DNA of 64,000 nucleotides from Pseudoalteromonas xiamenensis (GTDB taxonomy: Bacteria > Pseudomonadota > Gammaproteobacteria > Enterobacterales > Alteromonadaceae). Below the pieces are notes generated by a model. The model searched no databases, was not told where the DNA came from, and worked only from the letters and a program-made list of their open reading frames with translations. Shown here piece after piece: positions 18,768 to 30,466 of this stretch. Made by a program: the position numbers and the translations under genes. The stretch is taken from the NCBI RefSeq assembly GCF_030994125.1, contig NZ_CP099917.1:3270001-3334000 (forward strand), read 5' to 3'. How positions within the stretch are numbered: the stretch's first letter is position 1; the number at the start of each line of letters is the position of its first letter.

Positions 18768-21239
18768 ATGCCTATAAAAAAACATTTAGCAGTTACCAGT
18801 TTACTTGGCGCAAGCTTTGCGGCCTTGGGGCAAAATTCCTTTATCGTTGAAGATTTAAAAGTTGAAGGTTTACAACGTGTTGCATTAGGTGCTGCACTGA
18901 CTCATATCCCTATCAACATCGGCGATACGATTGACGACTTTACTGTATCAAAAACAATTAAGGCGCTTTATCAGTCAGGTCACTTTGACAACATCAAAGT
19001 ATTACGTGATGGTGGATTACTGGTCATTCAGGTCATTGAGCGCCCGACTATCAGCTCGATTGAATATGATGGTAACAAAGACATTAAAGATGAGCAGCTC
19101 ACGCAAAGTTTGGAAGAGCAAAACATCCGTCAAGGTGAGCCATTAGACAGAACCGTACTTGATAACATTGAAAAAGGCCTTACTGAGTTCTTCCATAGCA
19201 TTGGTAAATACAACGCCAAAGTGGACATCAAAGTAACCTCGTTGCCACGAAACCGCGTGAAGTTACAGTTGAACTTTGAAGAAGGTGATGCCGCCTCAGT
19301 ACGCCAAATTAACTTAGTTGGTAACGAACTATTCTCTGATGAAGACCTTCTTCAGTTGTTCGAATCACAACAAGATTTGCCATGGTGGCAATTTCTGTCG
19401 AACGACCGTTATCAAAAGAAAACGATTGAAGGCGATTTAGAAAAAATTAAGAGTTTCTATCTAGACCGTGGTTATTTGCGTTTCAATATTGATTCAACGC
19501 AAGTGTCGGTCAGTCCGGAAAGGGACGCGGTTTACGTGACAGCCAACATGACTGAAGGCGAGCAATACACTGTTAAAGGTTTTGACTTTATTGGTGATTT
19601 ACTTGGTCGCGAAGAGTTAGTACGCGCTGTATTGCCGCTCCGCTCAGGCGAACTTTACAACGGCTCAGTTGTAACATCGTCTGAAGAATTCATCAAAAGC
19701 TTCTTAGCGCGTTTTGGTTATGCTAATGCGGAAGTTCGTACGATCCCCGAAATCGACGATGAAAAGAAAGAAGTTAAACTGACACTATCCGTAAACCCAG
19801 GCAAACGCGTTTATGTGCGTCGTATTATTGTCGAAGGTAACCAAATCACGGCAGATGAAGTTGTACGCCGTGAGATGACTCAGTTAGAAGGTGCTTGGTT
19901 GTCGAACCAGCAACTTGAACGCTCGAAGTTACAAATTCAACGTTTGCCATACATGGAAACGGTAGACTTTGCTATCAATCCAGTACCGGGTCAAGACGAT
20001 TTGGTCGACGTCGATTTTAAAGTAAAGGAGCAGCCTGCGGGTAGTTTCCAAGCTGGTCTTGCTTATGGTTCGTATGCAGGTCTTCAGTTTAACATCGGTG
20101 TGAGTGAATCTAACTTTTTGGGAACGGGTAACCAGCTTGCGTTTAACATCAACACCGCTCGTGGCTCAAACTCTTACAGTATTTCTTATACCGACCCATA
20201 CTTTACGCCAGATGGTGTTTCACAAGGCAGCAGTATTTTTTATCGTGACTTCGATGGTAGCGATTTTGGTATCGTTGGGTATAACTCAAAAACATACGGT
20301 ATTGGTACTAACATCGGTTTCCCAATTGATGCGGTAAATCGTGTGAACTTTGGTCTTCGTTGGCTTGAAGAAGAACTTGATAACATTACCGAATTTGAAC
20401 AAAACCGTGTTCTACGTGAGTCGTTTACTGATCCATTAAACCCAGACGCACCATTTAATTTTACGAAATATGAACTGAGTGTTGGTTGGTCACGCGTAAC
20501 CATTAACCGCGGTATGTTCCCGACGGATGGTTCGCGTCAATCTGCATCCTTTATGATGACAACGCCAAACTCAGATTTGAACTTCTTTAAGCTCAACTAT
20601 GATTCGCGTTTCTATTGGCCAATCACTAACGACCACAGCTGGGTATTCTCAGCAAGAGCCGCGTTTGGTTACGGTAATGGTTACGGTAAAACCAATGGTG
20701 CAGAGCAAACCTTGCCGTTCCAAGAGTTTTTCCGAATCAGTGAAATGGAATTACGTGGTTTCAAACGTAACACTATTTTGCCACAAGCTATCCGTCGCGA
20801 GCCTAACTTAATCCCAGGTACGCCGAATGCCGATGGTTCATCAACGACCGGTATCGGTGGTGACGAGCAGTTCGACGTTCTACAACCATACGGTCGTATT
20901 GGTGGTAACGCGAAGGCACTTGCTGGCGTTGAACTTATTGTGCCAACACCATTTATGGATGAAGATAAATCAAGTTCAGTTCGTACAAGCTTATTTGTCG
21001 ATGTGGCAAACGTTTGGGATACCGAATTCGATTTAGGTCGTTATACCGAATTGCAACGAGATCAAATTGCGAAATTGGATGATTACTCAGATCCTTCTCG
21101 CTACCGTGCTTCTGCCGGTCTCTCTGTACAGTGGATTTCACCTATGGGACCTATGCTAATCAGTTTCGCTTATCCGCTCAAAAAAGAAGAAGATGACGAC
21201 ACTGAAACGATTAGCTTCAATATTAGTAACACTTTCTAA
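18768..21239 (+). CDS. bamA: Outer membrane protein assembly factor BamA
   Basis: 823 residues. An N-terminal signal peptide is followed by five POTRA domains (from FIVEDLKVEGLQRV to about residue 420). The C-terminal 16-strand barrel ends in an aromatic residue (SFNISNTF). The RGF-type substrate-binding loop is seen as MELRGFKRNTI. BamA is the core of the BAM insertase for outer-membrane beta-barrels. skp follows 11 bases later. Confidence 0.96.
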   Translation: MPIKKHLAVTSLLGASFAALGQNSFIVEDLKVEGLQRVALGAALTHIPINIGDTIDDFTVSKTIKALYQSGHFDNIKVLRDGGLLVIQVIERPTISSIEYDGNKDIKDEQLTQSLEEQNIRQGEPLDRTVLDNIEKGLTEFFHSIGKYNAKVDIKVTSLPRNRVKLQLNFEEGDAASVRQINLVGNELFSDEDLLQLFESQQDLPWWQFLSNDRYQKKTIEGDLEKIKSFYLDRGYLRFNIDSTQVSVSPERDAVYVTANMTEGEQYTVKGFDFIGDLLGREELVRAVLPLRSGELYNGSVVTSSEEFIKSFLARFGYANAEVRTIPEIDDEKKEVKLTLSVNPGKRVYVRRIIVEGNQITADEVVRREMTQLEGAWLSNQQLERSKLQIQRLPYMETVDFAINPVPGQDDLVDVDFKVKEQPAGSFQAGLAYGSYAGLQFNIGVSESNFLGTGNQLAFNINTARGSNSYSISYTDPYFTPDGVSQGSSIFYRDFDGSDFGIVGYNSKTYGIGTNIGFPIDAVNRVNFGLRWLEEELDNITEFEQNRVLRESFTDPLNPDAPFNFTKYELSVGWSRVTINRGMFPTDGSRQSASFMMTTPNSDLNFFKLNYDSRFYWPITNDHSWVFSARAAFGYGNGYGKTNGAEQTLPFQEFFRISEMELRGFKRNTILPQAIRREPNLIPGTPNADGSSTTGIGGDEQFDVLQPYGRIGGNAKALAGVELIVPTPFMDEDKSSSVRTSLFVDVANVWDTEFDLGRYTELQRDQIAKLDDYSDPSRYRASAGLSVQWISPMGPMLISFAYPLKKEEDDDTETISFNISNTF

Positions 21240-21250
21240 GGAGTATTATT

Positions 21251-21769
21251 GTGAACAAATTTGTAAAGACTTCAGCAGTTAGCCTGCTAGCAGCATTCCT
21301 AATGGGTACATCAGCAAGTGCGCTTGCGCACAAAGTGGGTTTAGTGGATATGCAAAAAGTGTATCAACAAATTCCACAAATGGGCAAAATCGAGCAGGCG
21401 CTTCAAAGCGAATTTGCTGAGCGCCGTCAAGAGCTTGAGAAGATTCAAGGCGACATCCGTTTTGAAGCTGAAAAGTTCAAGCGCGAGCAAACAACAATGA
21501 GTGAAGACCAAAAAGAAAAGCTTCGCGAGAAAATTCAAGGCTTGCAAAAAGTACTGGCTGAAAAAGGTCGCCCACTAGAGCAAGAACTTAAAGCTCGTCA
21601 GCAGCAGGAACTGCAAAAGGTACAAACGATCATCGTTTCTGCTATCGAAGAAGTGGCTAAGAAAGGCAAGTTTGACGAAGTGAAAACGAAAGACACAACA
21701 GTTTACTTTAACCCAGAAAAAGTGACTGACTTGTCTGAAGAAGTTGTTGAAGTGGTAAGCAAGAAGTAA
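21251..21769 (+). CDS. skp: Periplasmic chaperone Skp/OmpH
   Basis: 172 residues. A signal peptide ends ASALA, then HKVGLVDMQKVYQQIPQMGK. A long charged helical region follows (tentacles), ending in DLSEEVVEVVSKK. As a trimer it holds unfolded outer-membrane proteins for BAM. It starts GTG after AAGGAGTATT. Its stop overlaps the ATG of lpxD. Confidence 0.92.
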   Translation: MNKFVKTSAVSLLAAFLMGTSASALAHKVGLVDMQKVYQQIPQMGKIEQALQSEFAERRQELEKIQGDIRFEAEKFKREQTTMSEDQKEKLREKIQGLQKVLAEKGRPLEQELKARQQQELQKVQTIIVSAIEEVAKKGKFDEVKTKDTTVYFNPEKVTDLSEEVVEVVSKK

Positions 21770-22806
21770 TGGAAAAACACTATACACTCGCGATGCTTGC
21801 GAAACTGATTGACGCTGAAGTACACGGAGATGGCAATTTTGTGGTAAACAAAATTGCCACACTGGCAAATGCATCAAGCCAAGACATTGCGTTTTTGGCT
21901 AATAAGAAATACCGCAGTCAGTTAACTACTACTCAAGCGGGAGCAGTTATCCTAGCACCGAGTGAAGCAGAGTTCTTTTCGGGTCATAAACTTATTACAA
22001 GTGACCCATACACTGCTTATGCCATTATTGCACAAGAATTAGATACAACACCTGCATCGGCAAATGGTGTGCACCCAAGTGCAACCATTGCTTCCGATGC
22101 GGTTGTGAGCGCGTCGGCACATATTGGTGCAAATGCGGTAATCGAGTCTGGAGCAATAATTGGCGACAATGTTGAAATTGGTGCTAACTGTTTCATTGGA
22201 AAATATGCCAAAATTGCCGCCCGCACAAAATTGTGGGCAAATGTAACGGTTTACCATGAAGTTGAAATAGGTGAAGACTGCTTATTTCAAACGGGTGCTG
22301 TCATAGGAAGTGACGGTTTTGGTTATGCAAATAAACAAGGCCGCTGGATTAAAATCCCTCAGGTTGGTCGAGTCATTATCGGTAATCATGTTGAAGTAGG
22401 CGCAAACACGGTAATTGACCGTGGTGCCATTGATGACACCATAGTACACGACAACGTGATCATTGATAATTTATGTCAAATTGCGCATAACGTTGAAATT
22501 GGGTCAGGTACTGCGATTGCGGGCGCGACCGTTTTAGCGGGGAGCGTACGCATAGGTAAGTTCTGTCAGATTGGCGGAATGGTTGCAATTAACGGACATA
22601 ATGAAATCTGTGATGGTGTTGTGATCACTGGCATGTCGATGGTCATTAGTTCCATCACTGAGCCTGGTGTTTACTCCTCAGGTGTGCCACATAGCACAAA
22701 CCTTGAGTGGCGCAAGAGCATGGCCCATTTACGAAATTTATCGGATTTTAAGGCGCGCATTAGAGCCCTTGAAAACCAAGTCGAACAACTTAAACACCCT
22801 GAATAA
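21769..22806 (+). CDS. lpxD: UDP-3-O-(3-hydroxyacyl)glucosamine N-acyltransferase
   Basis: 345 residues. The uridine-binding N-terminal domain (DIAFLANKKYRSQL) is followed by hexapeptide repeats forming a left-handed beta-helix and the catalytic-histidine region QIAHNVEIG. SDGFGYANKQGRW is a family landmark. It adds the N-linked hydroxyacyl chain in lipid A synthesis. Confidence 0.96.
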   Translation: MEKHYTLAMLAKLIDAEVHGDGNFVVNKIATLANASSQDIAFLANKKYRSQLTTTQAGAVILAPSEAEFFSGHKLITSDPYTAYAIIAQELDTTPASANGVHPSATIASDAVVSASAHIGANAVIESGAIIGDNVEIGANCFIGKYAKIAARTKLWANVTVYHEVEIGEDCLFQTGAVIGSDGFGYANKQGRWIKIPQVGRVIIGNHVEVGANTVIDRGAIDDTIVHDNVIIDNLCQIAHNVEIGSGTAIAGATVLAGSVRIGKFCQIGGMVAINGHNEICDGVVITGMSMVISSITEPGVYSSGVPHSTNLEWRKSMAHLRNLSDFKARIRALENQVEQLKHPE

Positions 22807-22818
22807 AAGGATGCTATT

Positions 22819-23271
22819 TTGGCTAACGAATTAAATAGCTTTGATATTCAAGAAATCTTGAAATTATTGCCACACCGCTACCCAATGCTTTTGGTCGATC
22901 GCGTGTTGGATTACAAACCAGGCGAGTATTTACACGCCATTAAAAACGTGACAGCTAATGAGCCAATTTTTACAGGCCATTTCCCAGATCAACCAATTTT
23001 TCCTGGTGTGTTAATTCTGGAAGCATTAGCGCAAGCGACGGGTCTATTGGGCTTCAAAACGGTCGAGAACCGTGGCGATAATGAGCTATACTTATTTGCA
23101 GCAATTGACGAAGCACGTTTTAAACACCCTGTAACACCAGGCGACACCATGCATTTGCACGTTCAATTTTTGAAAGAGCGCCGCAATTTATGGAAATTTG
23201 CAGTAGAAGCAAAGGTTGAAGGTAAGACAGTGTGTACTGCTGAACTTATGTGTGCAAGAAGAGAGTTATAG
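22819..23271 (+). CDS. fabZ: 3-hydroxyacyl-[ACP] dehydratase FabZ
   Basis: 150 residues starting [17 protein letters not shown] holds the catalytic histidine, and [20 protein letters not shown] the catalytic glutamate. FabZ dehydrates beta-hydroxyacyl-ACP and so competes with LpxA and LpxD for hydroxymyristoyl-ACP. It lies between them, the conserved order. Confidence 0.96.
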   Translation: MANELNSFDIQEILKLLPHRYPMLLVDRVLDYKPGEYLHAIKNVTANEPIFTGHFPDQPIFPGVLILEALAQATGLLGFKTVENRGDNELYLFAAIDEARFKHPVTPGDTMHLHVQFLKERRNLWKFAVEAKVEGKTVCTAELMCARREL

Positions 23272-23272
23272 A

Positions 23273-24043
23273 GTGATACATCCTACAGCGATTATTGAGT
23301 CAGGCGCTAGGCTCGGCGAAAACGTAAAAGTCGGCCCTTATAGCTATATTGGAAATGACGTCGTAATTGGTGACAATTGTATTATCGAATCGCACGTTGT
23401 GGTGAAAGGCCCAACAACAATCGGTTCAGGTAATCATATCTATCAATTCGCGTCGGTTGGCGAAGCTTGCCAAGATAAAAAGTACAAGGATGAACCCACT
23501 CAGCTAATTATTGGTGACAACAACATTATCCGTGAATGTGCGACTATCCACCGTGGTACGATTCAAGATAAAGGGATCACTTCAATTGGCTCCAATAACT
23601 TATTTATGGCATACACCCACGTAGCTCACGATGCTGTTATCGGCAGTAACGTTATTTTTGCAAATAACGCGAGTGTAGCCGGCCACGTACACGTTGGTGA
23701 TTGGGTAATACTTGCAGGCAACACAGGTGTACATCAGTTTTGTAAAATTGGTGCTCATGCCTTTATTGGCATGTACTCCGGTGTGAATAAAGACGTCCCA
23801 CCATTTGTTACGACAACAGGCACGCCAGCGAAGCCAGCAGCTATTAATACCGAAGGCATGAAACGTCGTGGATTTTCATCTGATGAGATCATGGCTACAC
23901 GTCGTGCCTACAAAACACTTTACCGTAAAGGGTTGAGTATCGAAGAGGCGACAGCGGCGCTTCAGGAAGATGCGCAAACGTACCCAGCAGTAAAGTTAAT
24001 GCTCGATTTCCTGAGCACGTCGGACCGTGGCATTATTCGTTAA
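23273..24043 (+). CDS. lpxA: UDP-N-acetylglucosamine O-acyltransferase
   Basis: 256 residues starting at GTG 23273 (IHPTAIIESGARLGENVKVG), two bases after the fabZ stop. The frame is open further up into fabZ, but homologues begin here. Hexapeptide repeats, the catalytic-histidine region YTHVAHDAVIG and GNTGVHQFCKIG are seen. It catalyses the first step of lipid A synthesis. Confidence 0.96.
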   Translation: MIHPTAIIESGARLGENVKVGPYSYIGNDVVIGDNCIIESHVVVKGPTTIGSGNHIYQFASVGEACQDKKYKDEPTQLIIGDNNIIRECATIHRGTIQDKGITSIGSNNLFMAYTHVAHDAVIGSNVIFANNASVAGHVHVGDWVILAGNTGVHQFCKIGAHAFIGMYSGVNKDVPPFVTTTGTPAKPAAINTEGMKRRGFSSDEIMATRRAYKTLYRKGLSIEEATAALQEDAQTYPAVKLMLDFLSTSDRGIIR

Positions 24044-24061
24044 GCAACGGTTGAACGAGTC

Positions 24062-24096
24062 AAACGCCATACCTTTGCGAGTATGGCGTTTTTGTT
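24062..24096 (+). terminator. Terminator-like hairpin between lpxA and lpxB
   Basis: AAACGCCATAC (24062-24072) pairs perfectly with GTATGGCGTTT (24081-24091), followed by TTGTTT. It has the form of a Rho-independent terminator inside the lpx cluster, just before the lpxB start. Confidence 0.7.
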
Positions 24097-24115
24097 TAGT
24101 GTACTTAAAAAAGAT

Positions 24116-25267
24116 ATGACAGACACTCCAATCACAATCGGCCTCGTTGCAGGCGAACACTCAGGTGATATCCTTGGTGCAGGTTTAATTCGTGCGCTTA
24201 AAGTCCATTACCCTAACGCAAAATTTGTCGGTATTGCAGGCCCCAAAATGCAAGCGGAAGGCTGTGAGTCTTTGTTTGATATGGAAGAGCTTGCGGTAAT
24301 GGGCTTGATTGAAGTACTGGGTAGATTGCCTCGTTTACTTCGTATTAAGAAACAACTTGTTCAATATTTTATCGATAATCCACCGGATGTATTTGTGGGC
24401 ATCGACGCGCCAGATTTTAATTTGCGCGTTGAAAAACCACTTAAAGCGGCTGGAATAAAAACGGTTCAATACGTCAGCCCGTCTGTGTGGGCATGGCGTG
24501 AGAAGCGAATTTTCACCATCGCAGAAGCAACCAATTTAGTTTTGTCGCTACTGCCTTTTGAAAAAGCGTTTTATGACAAACATCAAGTACCCTGCACGTT
24601 TGTGGGACATACATTAGCGGACGAGATACCACTAATCAACGACACCTTAGCTGCAAGAGCGCAACTTGGCTTGTCTGCGGACGACACTGTCCTTGCCTTG
24701 TTACCGGGCAGTCGAGGTTCTGAAGTGGGGTTATTGAGTGAACCCTATTTGTTGGCAGTGAAGAAATTACTGAACCATCTGCCTAATCTCAAAGTGGTAG
24801 TGCCACTTGTGAATGACGCGCGCAAACAACAGTTTAGCGACGCCTTATCGCGTATTCTTCCGGACTTTCATCCGATATTGCTTGATGGTCAGTCGGCAAC
24901 AGCGATGAAAGCAGCGGATGCAATTTTACTCGCTTCTGGTACTGCAACACTTGAAGCGATGTTGTACAAAAAGCCTATGGTAGTAGGTTATCGCTTTAAA
25001 CCGCTGAGCTATTGGATTTTTACAACGTTCTTCAAATTCAATATTAAGTATTTTTCCTTACCCAATTTATTAGCGGATGCGTCTTTAGTTCCTGAGTTTT
25101 TGCAAGAAGACTGTAATCCAGACGCGTTAGCCGATGCACTTTTGCCAATGCTGAGACAAGACAACGGTGCTTTGAAAGCTAAATTCATGGCAATTCATGA
25201 AAGCATTCGCTTAGAAGCAAGCACACAAGCGGCTCTAGCCGTTAAGGAACTTATTAATGCACATTGA
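24116..25267 (+). CDS. lpxB: Lipid-A-disaccharide synthase
   Basis: 383 residues from ATG 24116 ([20 protein letters not shown]). An upstream in-frame start at 24083 lies inside the hairpin stem and would add an atypical leader, so it is rejected. Other motifs are [14 protein letters not shown] and [10 protein letters not shown]. It joins UDP-diacylglucosamine and lipid X. It overlaps rnhB by 11 bases. Confidence 0.94.
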   Translation: MTDTPITIGLVAGEHSGDILGAGLIRALKVHYPNAKFVGIAGPKMQAEGCESLFDMEELAVMGLIEVLGRLPRLLRIKKQLVQYFIDNPPDVFVGIDAPDFNLRVEKPLKAAGIKTVQYVSPSVWAWREKRIFTIAEATNLVLSLLPFEKAFYDKHQVPCTFVGHTLADEIPLINDTLAARAQLGLSADDTVLALLPGSRGSEVGLLSEPYLLAVKKLLNHLPNLKVVVPLVNDARKQQFSDALSRILPDFHPILLDGQSATAMKAADAILLASGTATLEAMLYKKPMVVGYRFKPLSYWIFTTFFKFNIKYFSLPNLLADASLVPEFLQEDCNPDALADALLPMLRQDNGALKAKFMAIHESIRLEASTQAALAVKELINAH

Positions 25268-25847
25268 ACGCCCTCATTTTTCTTTGATTGCCGGTGTAGA
25301 CGAAGTCGGGCGTGGCCCTCTTGTTGGGGATGTGGTTACCGCTGCGGTGATCCTAGACCCAAACAATCCGATTGATGGATTGGCGGATTCTAAAAAATTA
25401 AGTGAAAAAAAGCGTCTTTTGCTTGCTGAAGAAATCAAAGCGAAAGCCTTATGCTACTGTATTGCGCGCGCCTCAGTCGCTGAAATCGACGAGCTTAACA
25501 TTCTGCATGCGACGATGCTTGCGATGACACGAGCTGTGGAAGGTCTTTCCATCAAAGCCGAATTTGTGTTTGTGGATGGGAATCGTTTGCCTGCGTTAAG
25601 TGTACCTGCACAGGCTGTTGTGAAAGGGGATAGTTTAGTGCCTGAAATCAGTGCTGCTTCTATTTTAGCTAAAGTGACACGTGACCAAGAAATGGTTGAC
25701 TTGGATGCGGCATATCCTGAGTATGGGTTTGCAGGGCACAAAGGTTATCCCACGAAAGCTCATTTTGAAGCGCTTGAAAAACATGGTGTTACGCCACATC
25801 ATCGTCGAAGCTTCAAACCTGTTCAGCAAGCGTTGTTGAATAACTAA
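25257..25847 (+). CDS. rnhB: Ribonuclease HII
   Basis: 196 residues. [18 protein letters not shown] supplies the first catalytic Asp-Glu pair, [10 protein letters not shown] a third acid, and [15 protein letters not shown] the fourth-acid region. It removes ribonucleotides and RNA primers from DNA. It lies between lpxB and dnaE, as in many gammaproteobacteria. Confidence 0.95.
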   Translation: MHIERPHFSLIAGVDEVGRGPLVGDVVTAAVILDPNNPIDGLADSKKLSEKKRLLLAEEIKAKALCYCIARASVAEIDELNILHATMLAMTRAVEGLSIKAEFVFVDGNRLPALSVPAQAVVKGDSLVPEISAASILAKVTRDQEMVDLDAAYPEYGFAGHKGYPTKAHFEALEKHGVTPHHRRSFKPVQQALLNN

Positions 25848-25890
25848 ATAGTAAACAGATAAGAACAAAGATTACTCGTTAGGAGAGGTA

Positions 25891-28800
25891 ATGCCGGAAC
25901 CAAGGTTTGTACACCTTCGCGTGCATAGTGACTTTTCGATGGTAGATGGTTTGGCTAAAACCAAGCCAATAGTAGGGCATGCGGCACAACTTGAAATGCC
26001 CGCCTTTGCAATTACCGATCAAATGAACTTATGTGGATTGGTACGGTTTTATGGTGGCGCACACGGTGCGGGCATCAAACCTATTATTGGCGCAGACCTA
26101 TGGCTTCGTTCGGATCAATTCCCTGACGAACCTAGTCGTTTAGTCGTGCTGGCGAAAAACAATCAAGGTTATCAAAACCTGACGCTGCTGATTTCGAAAG
26201 CCTATCGACGTGGTCATGTGTTTCAACGTCCTGTTGTAGATAAAGCGTGGCTGGAAGAATACAAAGAAGGGCTTATCTTGCTCTCTGGCGCTAAAGATGG
26301 GGATGTGGGTAAAGCACTGTTAAAAAACAACAGCGCTTTGGTAGATGAAACACTTTCTTTTTACCAAACGCATTTCGCGGATCATTTCTTTTTAGAACTA
26401 CATCGTACAGGCCGAGCTCAAGAAGAAGAATATTTGCATGCCGCAGTTGCACTAGCCGAGCAACACGATTTACCCGTTGTTGCAACAAATGAAGTGGTTT
26501 TCTTAAGAGAAGACGAATTTGAAGCACATGAAATTCGCGTTGCGATTCACGATGGCTATGCGTTGGATGATACCAAGCGTCCAAAGCGATTTTCTAAAGA
26601 ACAGTATTTTAAAACACCAGAGCAAATGGCGGAGCTATTTGCGGATATTCCCGAAGCGTTGCAGAACACCGTTGAAATCGCAAAGCGCTGTAACGTTACG
26701 GTGCAGCTTGGTAAATACTTCTTACCCGATTATCCGACTGGCGATTTAAAAATCGAAGACTTCTTGGTCAAGGTTTCTAAAGATGGTTTGGAAGAACGGT
26801 TACTCTTTCTTTTCCCTGACGATGAAGAGCGCAAAGAAAAACGTAAAGAGTACGATGAACGTTTAGACATCGAATTGAACTGTATTAACCAGATGGGGTT
26901 CCCCGGTTACTTCCTCATCGTTATGGAGTTCATTCAGTGGAGTAAAGACAATAACATACCCGTCGGCCCAGGCCGGGGGTCTGGTGCGGGTTCATTGGTT
27001 GCTTATGCGCTGAAAATCACTGATTTGGACCCGCTGCAATTCGACTTACTTTTCGAACGTTTCTTGAACCCAGAACGTGTATCAATGCCCGATTTTGATA
27101 TCGACTTCTGTATGGATAGACGTGATGAGGTAATCGACCACGTTTCTGCACTCTACGGTCGAGACGCCGTTTCCCAGATCATTACTTTTGGAACAATGGC
27201 AGCAAAAGCGGTAATCCGCGACGTTGGCCGTGTTCTTGGTCACCCATATGGGTTTGTTGACCGAATCTCCAAGTTAGTTCCACCGGACCCCGGTATGACA
27301 CTTGCGAAGGCGTTCGAAGCTGAACCTCGTTTGCCTGAAGCCTACGACAATGATGAAGAAGTTCGTGAACTCATAGACATGTGTCGCAAGTTAGAAGGGT
27401 GTACGCGAAACGCCGGTAAACATGCGGGTGGTGTTGTGATTTCACCCACCACAATCACCGACTTTGCAGCCATTTATTGCGATGAAGAAGGTAAGTTTCC
27501 GGTTACTCAGTTCGATAAGAATGACGTTGAAACCGCAGGATTGGTTAAATTCGACTTCTTGGGCCTTCGTACGCTGACGATTTTGCAGTGGGCACTGGAT
27601 ATGGCGAATGAGCGGCTCGTGCGTGATGGTAAAAAGCCTGTCGACATCGCCGCAATTCCACTGACAGATCAACCGAGCTTTGATCTCTTGCTGCGTGCTG
27701 AAACAACCGCAGTGTTCCAGCTAGAATCGCGCGGGATGAAAGACCTTATTCGTCGTTTGAAACCCGACTGCTTTGAAGACATGATAGCCCTCGTGGCGCT
27801 ATTCCGACCAGGCCCTTTACAATCAGGCATGGTAGACAACTTCATTGACCGAAAACACGGACGTGAAGAAATCTCGTTTCCAGATGCGCAGTACCAGCAC
27901 GAAAGTTTGGCACCAATACTTGAACCTACTTACGGCATCATTCTTTACCAAGAACAGGTAATGCAAATTGCGCAGGTGCTTGCAGGTTACAGTCTTGGCG
28001 GCGCTGACTTACTCCGTCGTGCGATGGGTAAGAAAAAGCCAGAAGAGATGGCAAAGCAACGTTCGACTTTCGAAGAAGGCTCTGTGCAAAATGGAGTCGA
28101 TGGCGAACTTGCGATGAAAATTTTCGACCTGGTAGAGAAATTCGCAGGTTACGGCTTTAACAAATCTCACTCTGCAGCCTATGCACTGGTATCGTATCAA
28201 ACGCTTTGGATGAAGACGCATTATCCGTCAGAGTTTATGGCGGCGGTAATGTCCGCGGATATGGATAACACCGATAAAATCGTCACGCTTGTTGACGAAT
28301 GCGAGAACATGAAGCTTACGTTGTTGCCACCGGATGTGAATGCGGGTATGTACAAATTCACGGTGAATGAACAACGTGAAATTGTGTATGGCATTGGTGC
28401 GATAAAAGGGGTCGGTGAAGGTCCTGTTGAAACTATCCTAGAAGCGCGTGAAAAAGACGGACCATTTAAAGACTTGTTTGATTTCTGCGCACGCGTAGAT
28501 TTAAAGAAAATGAATCGTCGCGTCATCGAAAAGCTGATATATGCCGGTGCGCTCGACAATCTAGGGCCAGATAAAACCCAAGGTGGGCGAGCGACTTTGT
28601 TGGCAAGCCTACCTGACGCAATGAAATCGGCTGAACAACACCATAAAGCGGAACAACTTGGGCAAAGTGATTTATTCGGCTTACTTGCGGTTGAGCCGGA
28701 AGAAGTTGCCAATGCTTTTGTGATAGTGCCGAAATTATCCGATAAAGAATGGCTCGAAGGTGAAAAAGAAACATTAGGCTTGTATCTTACGGGTCACCCA

Positions 28801-29382
28801 ATCAACCAATACAGGAAAGAGCTGAAATATTATACCTCTGGAAAACTGGTTGATTTGCAGCCTACCCCAAGAGATGGGCAGGCTACCGCAGCGGGCTTGG
28901 TAATTAGTGCAAGAACCCTTATTAATAAAAAGGGCGCGCGTTGGGGACTAATTACGCTTGATGACAAAAGTGCGCGATTAGATGTACGATTATTTCCTGA
29001 ACAGTTTGAAATGTACCAAGATTTGCTGCAAATTAACCAAATATTGGTAATATCTGGACAGGTCAGCTTTGATAACTTCTCTGGTGGCATTACAATGACC
29101 GCTAGAGACGTCTGTACCTTAGCTGCAGCGCGCGAAAAGCGGATTAAAGCGTTAAGAATGACGCTGAATATGACGCAAATTGATGCGAACTTCATTGAAA
29201 GTTTGAAAAAAGTGTTAGAACCATACAAATTTGGCACTTGCCCTATAAAAATTGGTTATCAGCGTCCAGATGCATGGGCTGAGCTAACACTCGGTACAGA
29301 ATGGTGTGTGACGCCAAGCGATGATTTGATCCGTCGACTATCGCTCTTGGCGGCACAAGAAATAGAATTAGAATTTAACTAA
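25891..29382 (+). CDS. dnaE: DNA polymerase III alpha subunit
   Basis: 1163 residues. The N-terminal PHP domain begins [18 protein letters not shown]. The polymerase motif [15 protein letters not shown] carries the two catalytic aspartates. [29 protein letters not shown] motif (here [14 protein letters not shown]) and a C-terminal OB fold follow. It is the replicative polymerase. The ATG is preceded by AGGAGAGG. accA follows 15 bases later. Confidence 0.97.
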   Translation: MPEPRFVHLRVHSDFSMVDGLAKTKPIVGHAAQLEMPAFAITDQMNLCGLVRFYGGAHGAGIKPIIGADLWLRSDQFPDEPSRLVVLAKNNQGYQNLTLLISKAYRRGHVFQRPVVDKAWLEEYKEGLILLSGAKDGDVGKALLKNNSALVDETLSFYQTHFADHFFLELHRTGRAQEEEYLHAAVALAEQHDLPVVATNEVVFLREDEFEAHEIRVAIHDGYALDDTKRPKRFSKEQYFKTPEQMAELFADIPEALQNTVEIAKRCNVTVQLGKYFLPDYPTGDLKIEDFLVKVSKDGLEERLLFLFPDDEERKEKRKEYDERLDIELNCINQMGFPGYFLIVMEFIQWSKDNNIPVGPGRGSGAGSLVAYALKITDLDPLQFDLLFERFLNPERVSMPDFDIDFCMDRRDEVIDHVSALYGRDAVSQIITFGTMAAKAVIRDVGRVLGHPYGFVDRISKLVPPDPGMTLAKAFEAEPRLPEAYDNDEEVRELIDMCRKLEGCTRNAGKHAGGVVISPTTITDFAAIYCDEEGKFPVTQFDKNDVETAGLVKFDFLGLRTLTILQWALDMANERLVRDGKKPVDIAAIPLTDQPSFDLLLRAETTAVFQLESRGMKDLIRRLKPDCFEDMIALVALFRPGPLQSGMVDNFIDRKHGREEISFPDAQYQHESLAPILEPTYGIILYQEQVMQIAQVLAGYSLGGADLLRRAMGKKKPEEMAKQRSTFEEGSVQNGVDGELAMKIFDLVEKFAGYGFNKSHSAAYALVSYQTLWMKTHYPSEFMAAVMSADMDNTDKIVTLVDECENMKLTLLPPDVNAGMYKFTVNEQREIVYGIGAIKGVGEGPVETILEAREKDGPFKDLFDFCARVDLKKMNRRVIEKLIYAGALDNLGPDKTQGGRATLLASLPDAMKSAEQHHKAEQLGQSDLFGLLAVEPEEVANAFVIVPKLSDKEWLEGEKETLGLYLTGHPINQYRKELKYYTSGKLVDLQPTPRDGQATAAGLVISARTLINKKGARWGLITLDDKSARLDVRLFPEQFEMYQDLLQINQILVISGQVSFDNFSGGITMTARDVCTLAAAREKRIKALRMTLNMTQIDANFIESLKKVLEPYKFGTCPIKIGYQRPDAWAELTLGTEWCVTPSDDLIRRLSLLAAQEIELEFN

Positions 29383-29397
29383 AAGGTAGTTTAGAGC

Positions 29398-30354
29398 ATG
29401 AGTCTCAATTATCTTGATTTTGAGCTTCCAATTGCGGAGCTAGAAGCAAAGATTAAAGAGTTACAAAACGTGAGCCGATCGGGCACTTTAGACTTAAGTC
29501 TTGAAGACGAGATCAGCAAACTAAAAGAAAAAAACGTCGAACTAACACAAAAGATTTTTGCTAACTTAGGTGCATGGCAAGTTTCTCAGTTAGCGCGTCA
29601 TCCACTTCGCCCGTATACACGTGACTACATTGACCGCATTTTCACTGAATTTGATGAATTTGCTGGGGATCGCGTGTTTGCCAATGATCCCGCTATTTTA
29701 GGTGGTGTTGCGCGTTTAGATGGTCGTCCAGTTATGGTTATCGGTCAACAAAAAGGTCGTGATACGGCTGAGAAGATCAAACGTAACTTTGGTATGCCAA
29801 AGCCAGAAGGTTACCGTAAAGCATTACGTTTAATGGAAATGGCTGAGCGCTTCAAAATGCCAATTATCACGTTCATTGACACGCCGGGCGCTTATCCAGG
29901 TGTTGGAGCAGAAGAACGTGGTCAAAGTGAAGCTATCGCACGTAATTTAAAAGTGATGGCGGCGCTTAAAGTACCAACAATTTGTACAGTGATTGGTGAA
30001 GGTGGTTCAGGTGGTGCTTTGGCAATCGGTGTTGGCGATCGCGTTAACATGCTGCAGTACAGCACGTACTCTGTTATTTCACCTGAAGGTTGTGCGTCAA
30101 TTCTTTGGAAAAGTGCTGAAAAAGCGCCTCTCGCGGCTGAAGCGATGGGGGTTTCTGCGTCTCGCGTTAAAGAGCTAGACCTTATCAATAACATTATTGA
30201 TGAGCCAATGGGTGGAGCACACCGTAACTACGATGCAATGGCAAAGAATCTTAAGAATCAACTTAAGCGTGACCTTGCCGATTTAGACGCATTAAGCACA
30301 GAAGACATGCTAGACCAACGTTACAAGCGTTTGATGTCGTTTGGTTATTGCTAA
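29398..30354 (+). CDS. accA: Acetyl-CoA carboxylase carboxyltransferase subunit alpha
   Basis: 318 residues. [40 protein letters not shown] and [16 protein letters not shown] are the diagnostic crotonase-fold motifs. With AccD it transfers the carboxyl group from biotin to acetyl-CoA, starting fatty-acid synthesis. Confidence 0.97.
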   Translation: MSLNYLDFELPIAELEAKIKELQNVSRSGTLDLSLEDEISKLKEKNVELTQKIFANLGAWQVSQLARHPLRPYTRDYIDRIFTEFDEFAGDRVFANDPAILGGVARLDGRPVMVIGQQKGRDTAEKIKRNFGMPKPEGYRKALRLMEMAERFKMPIITFIDTPGAYPGVGAEERGQSEAIARNLKVMAALKVPTICTVIGEGGSGGALAIGVGDRVNMLQYSTYSVISPEGCASILWKSAEKAPLAAEAMGVSASRVKELDLINNIIDEPMGGAHRNYDAMAKNLKNQLKRDLADLDALSTEDMLDQRYKRLMSFGYC

Positions 30355-30381
30355 TCGACTTGCACTTGGATGCAAACTGTG

Positions 30382-30410
30382 AGAAAAAGCCGCTTTAAGC
30401 GGCTTTTTCT
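30382..30410 (+). terminator. Rho-independent terminator after accA
   Basis: A perfect palindrome, AGAAAAAGCCGCTT / AAGCGGCTTTTTCT, centred near 30396. It ends the rpsB-accA cluster before tilS. Confidence 0.85.
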
Positions 30411-30466
30411 ATTTCGAGCCTTTGTATTTCAAACTATGTTGTATTCAAGCCAGAAAAAGGAAGACG

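Noticed and set aside
24083..24115. Longer N-terminus for lpxB
   Set aside because: It would begin within the hairpin stem; homologues begin at [21 protein letters not shown] sequence, 24116.
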